NCBI RefSeq assembly: GCF_003024195.1
Contig: NZ_KZ679050.1
Location: forward strand, 186,001-250,000
Reading direction: 5' to 3'
DNA: 64,000 nucleotides
Source: Streptomyces dioscori
GTDB taxonomy: Bacteria; Actinomycetota; Actinomycetes; Streptomycetales; Streptomycetaceae
Each line of letters opens with the position of its first letter. The stretch's first letter is position 1. A program made the translations under genes and the position numbers. The notes below the pieces were generated by a model. That model had not been told where the DNA came from. It was given only the letters and a program-made list of their open reading frames with translations, and did not search any database. Shown in pieces: positions 41,265-49,727 of this stretch.

Positions 41265-41298
41265 GAAGGGCGGCCGCGAATGTCCGCGACCGCCCTTC
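41265..41298. terminator. Hairpin terminator between convergent genes
   Basis: GAAGGGCGGCCGCG pairs with CGCGACCGCCCTTC (one central mismatch) between the DMT transporter and scramblase-like genes, a likely bidirectional terminator. Confidence 0.8.
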
Positions 41299-41354
41299 GT
41301 CCGCCTGCCGGCCTTCTGTCAAACGGGTGGACCGTAACCGGGATGGACCGGCGG

Positions 41355-42164
41355 TCATCCGAACCCGCGTGAGTCCTGCTTGAGCGCCGTGTCGACCGTC
41401 AGCGCCGTCGCGATCACGAGGCTCAGCAGCGGCTCGGGCAGCTGGAAGTGGATCTGCAGGACGTAGTTGTCCGCAGTGGTGAACATCGTCTTCGCGAGGC
41501 CCTCCCAGGTCTTGGTGATCCGGGCGACCTCCGTGTCGGCGTGGTCGACGATCGCGAAGTTCCACGCACGCCAGTTCTCCGCCTTGATCGCGCCGACCTG
41601 CTGCCCGTCGACCTTGATCGCGAAGTTGATCTTCCCGAACATGTTCTGCTGGGCGATCTCGCCGACCGGCGAACCGTCCGGACGCGCGACGAGGACCCGG
41701 GACTTCAGGAACTTGCGCGGCCGGGTCAACAGCAGCTGCGGCTGACCGTACGCGTCACGGATCTCCAGCTTGTGCGTCATGAACTGGTCGATGCTGGCGA
41801 CGAAGCGCAGGATCTTCTTCAGCGCGCTCTGCCCGACCTGGACGACCGAGCCGAGCTGGTTGCCCTGCTGGTCCATGACCTTGTACTCGTTGGTCAGCTC
41901 GATCAGCTTGGCCTTCTGGTTCACCACCAGGACCGGCTCGGTGAAGAGGGTTCCGCCGCCGGCCGAGTTCGGCGCGACGCCGGCCCGCTGCTGCACCTGC
42001 TGCTGCACGCGCGGGTCGGCGGCGCCCGCCGGCTGCGGCGGCACCTGCTGCTGGTCCTGGTTGGTGTGCTCGGTCCACTGGGTTCCGTCCCAGTACCGCA
42101 GGGTCCGGGGCGCACCCTGCGGATCGGGATACCAGCCTGCAACTGTGTTCGAATGCGTGGTCAC
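41355..42164 (-). CDS. DUF2510 plus phospholipid scramblase-related (LURP-one-like) protein
   Basis: 269 residues, start GTG 42164. An N-terminal DUF2510 motif (VAGWYPDPQGAPRTLRYWDGTQWTEHT) and a Gln-rich linker precede a scramblase/tubby-like domain (LFTEPVLVVNQKAKLIELTNEYKVMDQQGNQLGSV, LTRPRKFLKSRVLVARPDGSPVGEI, FAIKVDGQQVGAI, ARITKTWEGLAKTMFTTADNYVLQI) ending in a hydrophobic segment (LLSLVIATALTV). Bacterial members are common in actinobacteria and of unknown function. It is convergent with the DMT gene and followed by the same-strand phospholipase gene upstream. Confidence 0.9.
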   Translation of the reverse strand: MTTHSNTVAGWYPDPQGAPRTLRYWDGTQWTEHTNQDQQQVPPQPAGAADPRVQQQVQQRAGVAPNSAGGGTLFTEPVLVVNQKAKLIELTNEYKVMDQQGNQLGSVVQVGQSALKKILRFVASIDQFMTHKLEIRDAYGQPQLLLTRPRKFLKSRVLVARPDGSPVGEIAQQNMFGKINFAIKVDGQQVGAIKAENWRAWNFAIVDHADTEVARITKTWEGLAKTMFTTADNYVLQIHFQLPEPLLSLVIATALTVDTALKQDSRGFG

Positions 42165-42215
42165 CGGGGCACACTATCCCGACCCCGCAGGTACATGACC
42201 ATTGCGGTGCGCTTC

Positions 42216-44267
42216 CTAGGCCGTCGCGATCGCCGGATCGCTGACGCCCACCCGGCCGTTCTCGACGTGTCCGGCGAACCGGCGCAGGAACGAGGCGTCC
42301 GCGTCGGAGACGACGGTCAGGTCGTACCAGCGCCTGCTCTCCCGCAGGTCCACGGTGTGCTTCACGGTGGCGCCGGGCCGCACCTTGAACGACCTGGGCC
42401 TGCCGCCGTAGCCGTCGGTGAGCTTCAGGGTCACCGTGCGGGCGCCCTTGTTGGTGAGGGTCAGCTCGATGTCGTCGCCGTCGTGGCGGGCGGTGACCTC
42501 GGGTCCGGCGGCCTTGCCGGGCCCCTTGAAGACACGCAGGAAGCCGTTCGGGCCGTGCACGGTCAGGTCGTACGAGCCGTTCGAGTACGCGGAGTTCCAG
42601 GTGTCCGAGACGCTCTTGCCCGCCTCGGTGGTGTACGTCCAGGGCCCGTCGGTGCGGCTGCCGGAGGTCACGTGGAAGGAGGCGCCGGCCTTCTTGCCCG
42701 AGGCGAAGGTCAGCGTGAACTTCCCGGCCCGCACGTCCGCCGAGCCGTCGATCCAGGGCGCGTACCGCAGCGGGCGGGCGGGCCGCAGACCGCGCTCCTG
42801 CCGGGGCAGCTTCGGGTCGGCGGGCGGGGTCGGCTTGTAGTCCGGATGCCGGTCCTTGTCCTGCGGCTCGTACGCGTCGGTGTCCGGGAGGCGGGCCGGC
42901 TCGCTGTCCTTGCGGGAGAAGTCGAACGCGGCGGTCAGGTCGCCGCAGATGGCCCGGCGCCACGGCGAGATGTTGGGCTCCTCGACCCCGAAGCGCCGCT
43001 CCAGGAAGCGGACGATCGAGGTGTGGTCGAGGGTCTCGGAGCAGACGTAACCGCCCTTGCTCCACGGCGAGACGACGAGCATGGGCACGCGCGGGCCGAG
43101 ACCGTAGGGTCCCGCGACGTACTTCGAGCTGCCCGGGAAGAGGTCCGGGCCGACGTCGACGGTGGACTTGCCCTGGTCGGCGGAGCGCGGCGGCAGCGGC
43201 GGCACGAGGTGGTCGAAGAAGCCGTCGTTCTCGTCGTACGTGATGAACAGGGCCGTCTTCGCCCACACCTCCGGGTCGGCCGTGAGCGCCTCCAGGACCT
43301 GGGAGATGTACCAGGCGCCGTAGTTGGAGGGCCAGTTGGAGTGCTCGGAGAACGCCTCGGGGGCCGCGATCCAGGAGACCTGCGGCAGCTTGCCGCCCAC
43401 GACGTCGGCGCGCAGCCGGTCGAAGTAGCCCTCGCCCTTGCGGGCGTCGGTGCCGGTGCGGGCCTTGTCGAAGAGCGGGTCGCCGGCCTTGGCGTTGCGG
43501 TACTTGTTGAAGTAGAGGAGCGAGTTGTCGCCGTAGTTGCCGCGGTAGGCGTCCGAGATCCACCCCCAGGAGCCGGCCGCGTCCAGGCCGTTGCCGATGT
43601 CCTGGTAGACCTTCCAGGAGATTCCGGCCTCCTCCAGGCGCTCGGGGTAGGTCGTCCAGTCGTAGCCCAGCTCGTCGTTGCCGAGGACCGGGCCGCCGCC
43701 CTTGCCGTCGTTGCCGGTGAAGCCCGTCCACATGTAGTAGCGGTTCGGGTCGGTGGAGCCGATGAACGAGCAGTGGTACGCGTCGCAGACCGTGAAGGTG
43801 TCGGCGAGCGCGTAGTGGAACGGGATGTCCTCACGGGTCAGGTACGCCATGGTCGTGGCGCCCTTCGCGGGGACCCACTTGTCGTACTTGCCCCCGTTGT
43901 AGGCGGCGTGTCCGTCGGGCCAGCTGTGCGGCAGGCCCTCCAGGAACTGCATGCCGAGGTCGTCGGCCTCCGGGTGGAAGGGCAGGAGGTCCTTCGTGCC
44001 GTCGGACTGGTGCCAGACCGACTTGCCGTTGTCGAGGGCGACCGGGTGCGGGTCGCCGAAACCGCGGACACCCCTGAGCGCACCGAAGTAGTGATCGAAG
44101 GAACGGTTCTCCTGCATGAGGACGACGACGTGCTCGACATCCTCGATGGTGCCGCGGTGGTAGCCCGCGGGGATCGAGGCGGCCTTGGCGATGCTCTCCG
44201 ACAGCGCGGTGAACGCCGCGGTACCGCCCGCGAGCTGCAGGAAACGGCGCCGATTCACTTCGGTCAT
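42216..44267 (-). CDS. Phosphocholine-specific phospholipase C, Tat-exported
   Basis: 683 residues. The twin-arginine signal NRRRFLQLAGG opens the protein. The phosphoesterase domain has EHVVVLMQENRSFDHYFGALRG, the phospholipase/acid phosphatase family signature, with NRYYMWTGFTG, LFITYDENDGFFDHLVPP and LDHTSIVRFLERRFG further on. Two C-terminal beta domains (about 500-683, KFTLTFASGKKAG and IELTLTNKGARTVTLKLTDGYGG) are the DUF756 repeats of this family. It would hydrolyse phosphatidylcholine or sphingomyelin outside the cell, often phosphate-regulated in relatives. The start is ATG 44267 with GAGAGG upstream. Confidence 0.94.
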   Translation of the reverse strand: MTEVNRRRFLQLAGGTAAFTALSESIAKAASIPAGYHRGTIEDVEHVVVLMQENRSFDHYFGALRGVRGFGDPHPVALDNGKSVWHQSDGTKDLLPFHPEADDLGMQFLEGLPHSWPDGHAAYNGGKYDKWVPAKGATTMAYLTREDIPFHYALADTFTVCDAYHCSFIGSTDPNRYYMWTGFTGNDGKGGGPVLGNDELGYDWTTYPERLEEAGISWKVYQDIGNGLDAAGSWGWISDAYRGNYGDNSLLYFNKYRNAKAGDPLFDKARTGTDARKGEGYFDRLRADVVGGKLPQVSWIAAPEAFSEHSNWPSNYGAWYISQVLEALTADPEVWAKTALFITYDENDGFFDHLVPPLPPRSADQGKSTVDVGPDLFPGSSKYVAGPYGLGPRVPMLVVSPWSKGGYVCSETLDHTSIVRFLERRFGVEEPNISPWRRAICGDLTAAFDFSRKDSEPARLPDTDAYEPQDKDRHPDYKPTPPADPKLPRQERGLRPARPLRYAPWIDGSADVRAGKFTLTFASGKKAGASFHVTSGSRTDGPWTYTTEAGKSVSDTWNSAYSNGSYDLTVHGPNGFLRVFKGPGKAAGPEVTARHDGDDIELTLTNKGARTVTLKLTDGYGGRPRSFKVRPGATVKHTVDLRESRRWYDLTVVSDADASFLRRFAGHVENGRVGVSDPAIATA

Positions 44268-44692
44268 GACTGGGTGACCTCTCGTCCTGACGTGTACGGG
44301 TGCGGCTGACGGACGGACTGCGCATGCCGGAACCTGCGCTATCGGAGTGTTCCAAGAGCAACAAACGTCAGGGAAGGGGCGCGTGGCGTCCGTGTGAAAG
44401 ACGGCAGTACGTGAGGTGCCGGCCGAAGAGCGCGGCTTCGGCCGGCACCGGCGGGACGGGACACGCCCTGGGGCCAGAGCGGTGGAACAGAGAGCGGCCA
44501 TGACATTGCTGCCGCATCGCCGCGCGAAGGTGCGCACGGGATCGACCTCCGGTGTCGGGTGGTGACCGGGTGGGGCGTGCCGTCGGATTATTTATGAGTC
44601 AGCATTGACAAACTTTCGCTGTTGCTCATCAATATGTGACCACGGTGCCGAACTGACAAGAGGTGCGGCGCAGATCTCTTCGAAGGGGAACC
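44268..44692. promoter_or_regulatory. 425-bp divergent spacer (phospholipase / sugar ABC transporter)
   Basis: Near the middle a perfect 14-bp stem hairpin, GGTGCCGGCCGAAG (44415-44428) and CTTCGGCCGGCACC (44436-44449), looks like a strong terminator although no gene ends there. The sugar-transporter promoter lies further right (separate entry). The promoter of the phospholipase gene should be within the left third; no phosphate-box repeats were recognised. Confidence 0.6.
44594..44634 (+). promoter_or_regulatory. Promoter and overlapping operator of the alpha-galactoside operon
   Basis: TTGACA (44605-44610) and a -10-like TCAATA (44629-44634) are 18 bp apart. Inverted arms ATGAGTCAGC (44594-44603) and GCTGTTGCTCAT (44618-44629) overlap them, as expected for repressor binding. 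The downstream ROK protein is the obvious candidate. Confidence 0.55.
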
Positions 44693-45655
44693 ATGGGCGC
44701 CGACACCGCAGTTGCGTCGCCGCAGAAGAGCGCCGGTGCCGATCCGGACGGTTCGGGTACGGCCCGTACGAAGGGCGGAGCACGCAAGAAGCGCGACGAC
44801 CGCAAGGCCGCCTGGCTGTTCCTGGCGCCCGCACTGATCGGGTTCGCGCTGTTCTACGCGTATCCGACCCTGCGCGGTATCCACTACTCGCTCACCGACT
44901 ACAACCTGCTGACCGACCCGTCCTTCACCGGAGTGGACAACTACCGCCGGCTCATCGGCGACGAGCAGTTCATCAACGCGCTCAAGGTCACCGGCTACTT
45001 CGTGGTCCTCAACATCGGCACCCAGACCGTGCTGGGGCTGCTCCTCGCGACGCTCATGCACCGGCTGACCCGGTCGGTGGCCCTGCGGGCGATCCTGCTG
45101 GTGCCCTGGCTGGTCCCCAACGTCACCGTCGGTCTGCTGTGGATGTGGATGCTCGACGCCAATCTCGGCTTCGTCAATCACGTCCTCGAAGCCCTCGGCC
45201 TCGGCACCACCGGCTTCTTCACCTCGCCCACCTGGGCGATGCCGACCGTGGCCGGGGTCAACACCTGGGCGTACAGCGGCTACACGGCGCTGTTGCTCTA
45301 CGCGGGGATGCTGCAGATCCCCCATCACCTCTACGAGAGCGCCTCGTTGGACGGCGCCGGCGAGTGGCGCATGTTCACGAAGATCACGCTGCCGTTGCTG
45401 CGGCCCGTCCTCGCCCTCGTGCTCGTGGTGTCGCTGATCGGCTCGTTCCAGATCTTCGACACGGTCGCGGTGACCACCAAGGGCGGCCCGGTCAGCGCGA
45501 CCCGGGTCATCTACTTCTACATCTACGAGCAGGCGTTCACGAACTTCCGCATGGGTTACGCCTCCGCCGTGGCCGTGGTGCTCGCGGTGATCCTCGGCGT
45601 GCTGACCGCGGTGCAGATGCGGCTGCTGCGTGCCTCCCGCTCCGACCTGGCCTGA
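44693..45655 (+). CDS. Sugar ABC transporter permease (first subunit)
   Basis: 320 residues, six membrane segments, of the MalF/UgpA-like family. The charged, Lys/Arg-rich N-terminus precedes AAWLFLAPALIGFALFYAYPTLRGI. The EAA loop that docks the ATPase is ESASLDGAGEWRMFTKITLPLLRP. The start is ATG 44693 with GAAGGGGA upstream; the longer frame from 44663 has none. It is the first gene of the operon and 11 bp before the second permease. The ATPase is not encoded here; Streptomyces commonly share one (MsiK) among sugar transporters (established for other species). Confidence 0.94.
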   Translation: MGADTAVASPQKSAGADPDGSGTARTKGGARKKRDDRKAAWLFLAPALIGFALFYAYPTLRGIHYSLTDYNLLTDPSFTGVDNYRRLIGDEQFINALKVTGYFVVLNIGTQTVLGLLLATLMHRLTRSVALRAILLVPWLVPNVTVGLLWMWMLDANLGFVNHVLEALGLGTTGFFTSPTWAMPTVAGVNTWAYSGYTALLLYAGMLQIPHHLYESASLDGAGEWRMFTKITLPLLRPVLALVLVVSLIGSFQIFDTVAVTTKGGPVSATRVIYFYIYEQAFTNFRMGYASAVAVVLAVILGVLTAVQMRLLRASRSDLA

Positions 45656-45666
45656 GGAGGCACACC

Positions 45667-46620
45667 ATGACCCCGAATCCGACCCCGACCCTGGTTCCGG
45701 CCTCGCGGACAGCCCCGGGCACACCCCCGCGCAAGGGCGCGCGGCGAAGGATCTCGCCCGGCCGGATCGCCGCCTGGACGCTGCTCGGCGTCGCGCTGTT
45801 CGTGACCGTCTTCCCGTTCTACTGGATGATCCGCACCGCCCTGACCCCGGCGGCCGACCTCTACTCCGACTCCACCGGACTCGTCCCCGACCACCCCACG
45901 ATGATCAATTTCCTGCGGGTGCTCGGGCTGACCAGCCAGGCCGAGGCGCAGGCCGCGGGCGGCTCGGGCGCCCACCTGGACTTCCTGCGCTACCTGCTCA
46001 ACTCCGTCGTCTACAGCGGGCTGATCGCCGTACTGCAGACGCTGTTCTGCGCGATGGCCGGCTATGCCTTCGCCCGGTTGCGCTTCCCCGGCCGGGACGC
46101 GGTCTTCGGGGTGCTGATCGCCGCGCTGATGGTGCCGCCGATCTTCACCGTGCTGCCCAACTTCGTCCTGGTGAAGAACCTCGGCTGGCTGAACACCTTC
46201 GCCGGGATGGTCGCCCCGAGCGTGCTCATGACGCCGTTCGCGGTGTTCTTCCTGCGGCAGTTCTTCCTGTCGATCCCCCGCGATGTGGAGGAGGCGGCCA
46301 CGCTGGACGGCGTCGGCTCCTGGGGCATCTTCTGGCGGATCGTGATGCCGATGAGCCGCGGCCCGCTCATCACCATCGCGCTCACCACCACGGTCTGGTC
46401 CTGGAAGGACTACCTGTGGCCGCTGCTGACGGGCCGTGAGGAGGAGACCCGCGTCCTGACCGTGGCGCTCGGCATCTTCCAGCAGCAGTCGCCCAACGCC
46501 CAGCCCGACTGGACCGGTCTGATGGCCGGCTCGGCGCTCTCCGTCCTGCCCGTCCTCGTGCTGCTGGTCGTCCTCGGCCGCCGCCTGGTGGAGTCGCTCA
46601 ACTTCACCGGCATCAAGTAG
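45667..46620 (+). CDS. Sugar ABC transporter permease (second subunit)
   Basis: 317 residues, MalG/UgpE-like. The Pro-rich N-terminus is followed by IAAWTLLGVALFVTVFPFYWMIRTALTP and five more membrane segments. EAA loop: EEAATLDGVGSWGIFWRIVMPMSRGPL. TGAGGAGG precedes the start by 6 bp. It pairs with the first permease and the binding lipoprotein as a CUT1-type importer. Confidence 0.94.
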   Translation: MTPNPTPTLVPASRTAPGTPPRKGARRRISPGRIAAWTLLGVALFVTVFPFYWMIRTALTPAADLYSDSTGLVPDHPTMINFLRVLGLTSQAEAQAAGGSGAHLDFLRYLLNSVVYSGLIAVLQTLFCAMAGYAFARLRFPGRDAVFGVLIAALMVPPIFTVLPNFVLVKNLGWLNTFAGMVAPSVLMTPFAVFFLRQFFLSIPRDVEEAATLDGVGSWGIFWRIVMPMSRGPLITIALTTTVWSWKDYLWPLLTGREEETRVLTVALGIFQQQSPNAQPDWTGLMAGSALSVLPVLVLLVVLGRRLVESLNFTGIK

Positions 46621-46668
46621 CTCCCGTTCCCGCACGCCACCGCGCCACACCCGCTGAGAGGTCCCGCG

Positions 46669-48021
46669 ATGAAGAGCAAGCACCTGCGCATCGGCGCCGC
46701 CCTGCTGTGCCTGTCCGCCACCACCACCCTCGTCTCCTGCGGCGGTTCAGGCGACGACGCCGCCGGAGGAAGGACGACGCTCGACTACTGGCTGTGGGAC
46801 GACAAGCAGCTGCCCGCCTACCAGGAGTGTGCGACCGCCTTCGAGAAGGCCAACCCCGACATCACCGTCAAGATCACGCAGACCGCGTGGGCCCAGTACT
46901 GGCAGAACCTCACCACGCAGCTCACCTCCGGCGGCGCCCCGGACGTGTGGACGGACCAGGCGTCCTACTATCCGCAGTTCGCCACCAGCAACCAGCTCCT
47001 GGACCTGCAACCGCTGGTGGACCGCGACAAGGTGGACCTGTCCGCGTACCAGTCGGGGCTCGCCGACACCTGGGTCAAGGACGGCAAGCGCTACGGACTG
47101 CCCAAGGACTGGGACACCATGGCGCTCACCTACAACACCGGCCGGCTCAAGGAACAGGGTGTGGACGCCGCCGAGCTGGACGGGCTGACCTGGAACCCCG
47201 CCGACGGCGGCACGTTCGAGGAGACCATCGCCAAGGCCACCGTCGACACCGAGGGACGCAACGGACTGGACCCGGACTTCGACAAGAACCATGTGAAGAC
47301 CTACGGGTTCCTGCCCGAGTGGGCCGACGGCTCCCAGGGCCAGAACGGCTGGGGAGACCTGGCCGTGTCCACCGGCTTCAGCTACCTCGACAAGAACCCG
47401 TGGGGCACCCACTACAACTACGACGACCCCAGGCTGGCCGAGACCATCGCCTGGTTCAAGCACCTCATCGACAAGGGGTACTCGCCCCGCTTCGACAAGC
47501 AGTCGTCCGTCGCCAACTCAGAACTGCTCATCGCGGGCAAGGGCGCGATCATGGTCTCGGGTTCCTGGACCATCTCCACCTTCACCGACGCCAAGCTCAA
47601 GCAGAAGTTCGGCTTCGCTCCGCTGCCGACGGGCCCTGAGGGCCGCAAGAGCGCCATCAACGGGCTCTCCGACGCCATCTACGCCGGTACCGAGCATCCG
47701 GACCAGGCGTGGAAGTGGGTCAAGTTCCTCGCCTCGCCCGACTGCCAGAACCTCGTCGCCGAGCGGGCCGTCGTCTTCCCGGCGCTCAAGTCGGCGACCG
47801 CGAAGGCGCTCGCCGCGCACCGGGCCAAGGGCCACGACGTCAGCGCCTTCACCGATGTGGCGGCGGCCAAGGGCGGCACCTTCCAGCTGCCGGTCACCGA
47901 GCACGGCACCGAGATCAACCCCCTGGTCCAGGACGCCGTCCAATCGGCGATCCTCGGCAGGGAGAAGCCCGCCGCCGCACTCAAGTCGGTCAACGACAAG
48001 GTCAACGACCTGTTCAAGTAG
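46669..48021 (+). CDS. Extracellular sugar-binding lipoprotein
   Basis: 450 residues. The signal peptide ends with the lipobox LVSC (C27 or near), so the mature protein is lipid-anchored. The family 1 solute-binding pattern is clear: YWLWDDKQLPAYQECATAFEKANPDITVKI, GAPDVWTDQASYYPQF, YGLPKDWDTMALTYNTGRLKEQG and GKGAIMVSGSWTISTF. It follows the permeases and precedes the alpha-galactosidase, so alpha-galactosides such as melibiose or raffinose are the likely ligands. Confidence 0.94.
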   Translation: MKSKHLRIGAALLCLSATTTLVSCGGSGDDAAGGRTTLDYWLWDDKQLPAYQECATAFEKANPDITVKITQTAWAQYWQNLTTQLTSGGAPDVWTDQASYYPQFATSNQLLDLQPLVDRDKVDLSAYQSGLADTWVKDGKRYGLPKDWDTMALTYNTGRLKEQGVDAAELDGLTWNPADGGTFEETIAKATVDTEGRNGLDPDFDKNHVKTYGFLPEWADGSQGQNGWGDLAVSTGFSYLDKNPWGTHYNYDDPRLAETIAWFKHLIDKGYSPRFDKQSSVANSELLIAGKGAIMVSGSWTISTFTDAKLKQKFGFAPLPTGPEGRKSAINGLSDAIYAGTEHPDQAWKWVKFLASPDCQNLVAERAVVFPALKSATAKALAAHRAKGHDVSAFTDVAAAKGGTFQLPVTEHGTEINPLVQDAVQSAILGREKPAAALKSVNDKVNDLFK

Positions 48022-48105
48022 CGGCCCCGCAGGCCGCCCGTCCCCCGCTCACCCTCACGCGCGCCTGCTCGCCCGCCCCTCCGCAATCCGGACGCAAGGA
48101 GATCC

Positions 48106-49605
48106 ATGGCCCAGCTCGCAGACCTCGGCGGACGCACCCTCGCCCTCGAAGTCGAAGGCGGCACCCCGCCCCAGGTCGTCGACGGCGGACTGCTGCTCCC
48201 CCCTGGCCGGGTGGCCGTCCTGCACGGTCTCGGCGACGCGCTGTTCTACCGCCACGGGCACAACTCCTGGAGCCCCTGCGGCTGGCGCCGCCTCTCCGGC
48301 GCCCCGCTGCGCATCGAGAGCGCCGAACGCCGGCTTACCGCCGACGACACCGTGTGGGACGACCCCGCCCGGCACCACTCCTCCGCCGTCGCCGCCCTCC
48401 AGGGCGCCGACGGACAGGTACTGCTGCTCGGCGCCCTCGGCGGGGACGTCCCGCGCCTGTCGGCCGACCGGGACACCCTGGCGGGCTGGGCCGAGCGCGG
48501 CGGAGCACCGTGGTTCCTCGCCCACGGCGGCGAGGAGGAGGTCTTCGCCGCCTACACCCGCCACCTCGCCGCCCGGCTCGGCCACAGCGGCAAGCGCGCG
48601 GGCAATGTGTGGTGCAGCTGGTACGCGTACTACGAGAACATCACCGAACAGCAGCTCACCAAGGACATCACCGCCCTGCGCGGGCTGCCCTTCGACGTCG
48701 TCCAGGTCGACGACGGCTGGGAACGGATCGTCGGCGACTGGGAGCCGAACGCCAAGTTCCCCTCCGGGATGAAGGCGCTGGCCGACCGGATCACGGACGC
48801 CGGACTGCGCCCGGGACTGTGGATCGCCCCGTTCATCGTCCACCCGGAGTCACGTACCGCCCGGCAGCGTCCCGAACTGCTGCTGCGCGACGAGCGGGGC
48901 GAACCCGTGGTGGCCGGACACAACTGGGGCACCGGCTACTTCACCCTCGACCTGACCCGGCCCGCGGCACAGGACCAGCTGCGCGAGACGATCCACCGGG
49001 TGAGCCGGGAGTGGGGATTCACCTATCTCAAGCTCGACTTCATCGGCGCCGCCACCGTCCCCGGTGTACGGGCCGGTGATGTCGGGCGCGAGGAGGCGTA
49101 CCGGCTCGGGCTGGGCATCGTCCGGGAGGCGGCGGGCGAGGACGCGTACCTGCTCGGCAGTGGTGCGCCGCTGCTGCCCTCCCTCGGTCTGATCGACGGT
49201 ATCCGCAGCGGGCCCGACGTCGCGCCGCTATGGGAGCACTACGCCACCCAGGACCCGTCCGACGCGCTGGCCCGCAACGCCGTCGTCAACACCCTGCACC
49301 GCCTGTGGCAGTCACCCCTGCTGGAGGTCGACCCCGATGTCGTCTACTTCCGCAGCCGCCTCAACCTCCTCACCGACGAACAGCAGCGCTGGCTGCGCGA
49401 CCTCGCCGACATCTGCGGATTCCGGGCCGTCTCCGACCCGCCCGGCTGGCTGCACCCCGACGAACTGGAGGACATGACCGCCTACTTGGCCGCGCGCCCG
49501 CGGGTGCGGCGGCTCGGCCGGTACCGGTTCACGCTCGACGGCCGCGAGGTCGACTTCACCCCGGCCGTCGACCCCGGGACGGAACAGCGCTATCCCATCG
49601 CCTGA
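48106..49605 (+). CDS. Alpha-galactosidase, GH36-like
   Basis: 499 residues of a (beta/alpha)8 retaining glycosidase. The nucleophile Asp lies in YLKLDFIGA and the acid/base Asp in RSGPDVAPLWEH; VVQVDDGWERIVGDW is the usual substrate-binding stretch. N-terminal beta-sandwich (GHNSWSPCGWRRLSG) and C-terminal strand domain are present. No signal peptide, so it acts on sugar already imported by the adjacent transporter. An alternative is another alpha-glycoside specificity within GH36. Confidence 0.9.
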   Translation: MAQLADLGGRTLALEVEGGTPPQVVDGGLLLPPGRVAVLHGLGDALFYRHGHNSWSPCGWRRLSGAPLRIESAERRLTADDTVWDDPARHHSSAVAALQGADGQVLLLGALGGDVPRLSADRDTLAGWAERGGAPWFLAHGGEEEVFAAYTRHLAARLGHSGKRAGNVWCSWYAYYENITEQQLTKDITALRGLPFDVVQVDDGWERIVGDWEPNAKFPSGMKALADRITDAGLRPGLWIAPFIVHPESRTARQRPELLLRDERGEPVVAGHNWGTGYFTLDLTRPAAQDQLRETIHRVSREWGFTYLKLDFIGAATVPGVRAGDVGREEAYRLGLGIVREAAGEDAYLLGSGAPLLPSLGLIDGIRSGPDVAPLWEHYATQDPSDALARNAVVNTLHRLWQSPLLEVDPDVVYFRSRLNLLTDEQQRWLRDLADICGFRAVSDPPGWLHPDELEDMTAYLAARPRVRRLGRYRFTLDGREVDFTPAVDPGTEQRYPIA

Positions 49606-49680
49606 CGCCCGAGGGGGTTGGCTGCGTTGTCCCGACCCCATCGTCATGAATTAGTAAACTGCTCAGCATTATCCAGCGGC

Positions 49681-49716
49681 GGGGACCCGTCCCCTTCAGG
49701 GGACCCGCCCCCTTCA
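49681..49716. repeat. Two 18-bp tandem repeats just upstream of the ROK gene
   Basis: GGGGACCCGTCCCCTTCA at 49681-49698 is repeated with one change at 49699-49716, and a third partial copy supplies the GGGAG ribosome binding site at 49717. Copy number changes could shift the spacing of promoter and start. Confidence 0.9.
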
Positions 49717-49727
49717 GGGAGCACCAC

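Noticed and set aside
42216..44267. A phosphate-responsive PhoP box in front of the phospholipase gene
   Set aside because: Direct repeats resembling the GTTCACC-type box were looked for between 44268 and 44400 and not found.
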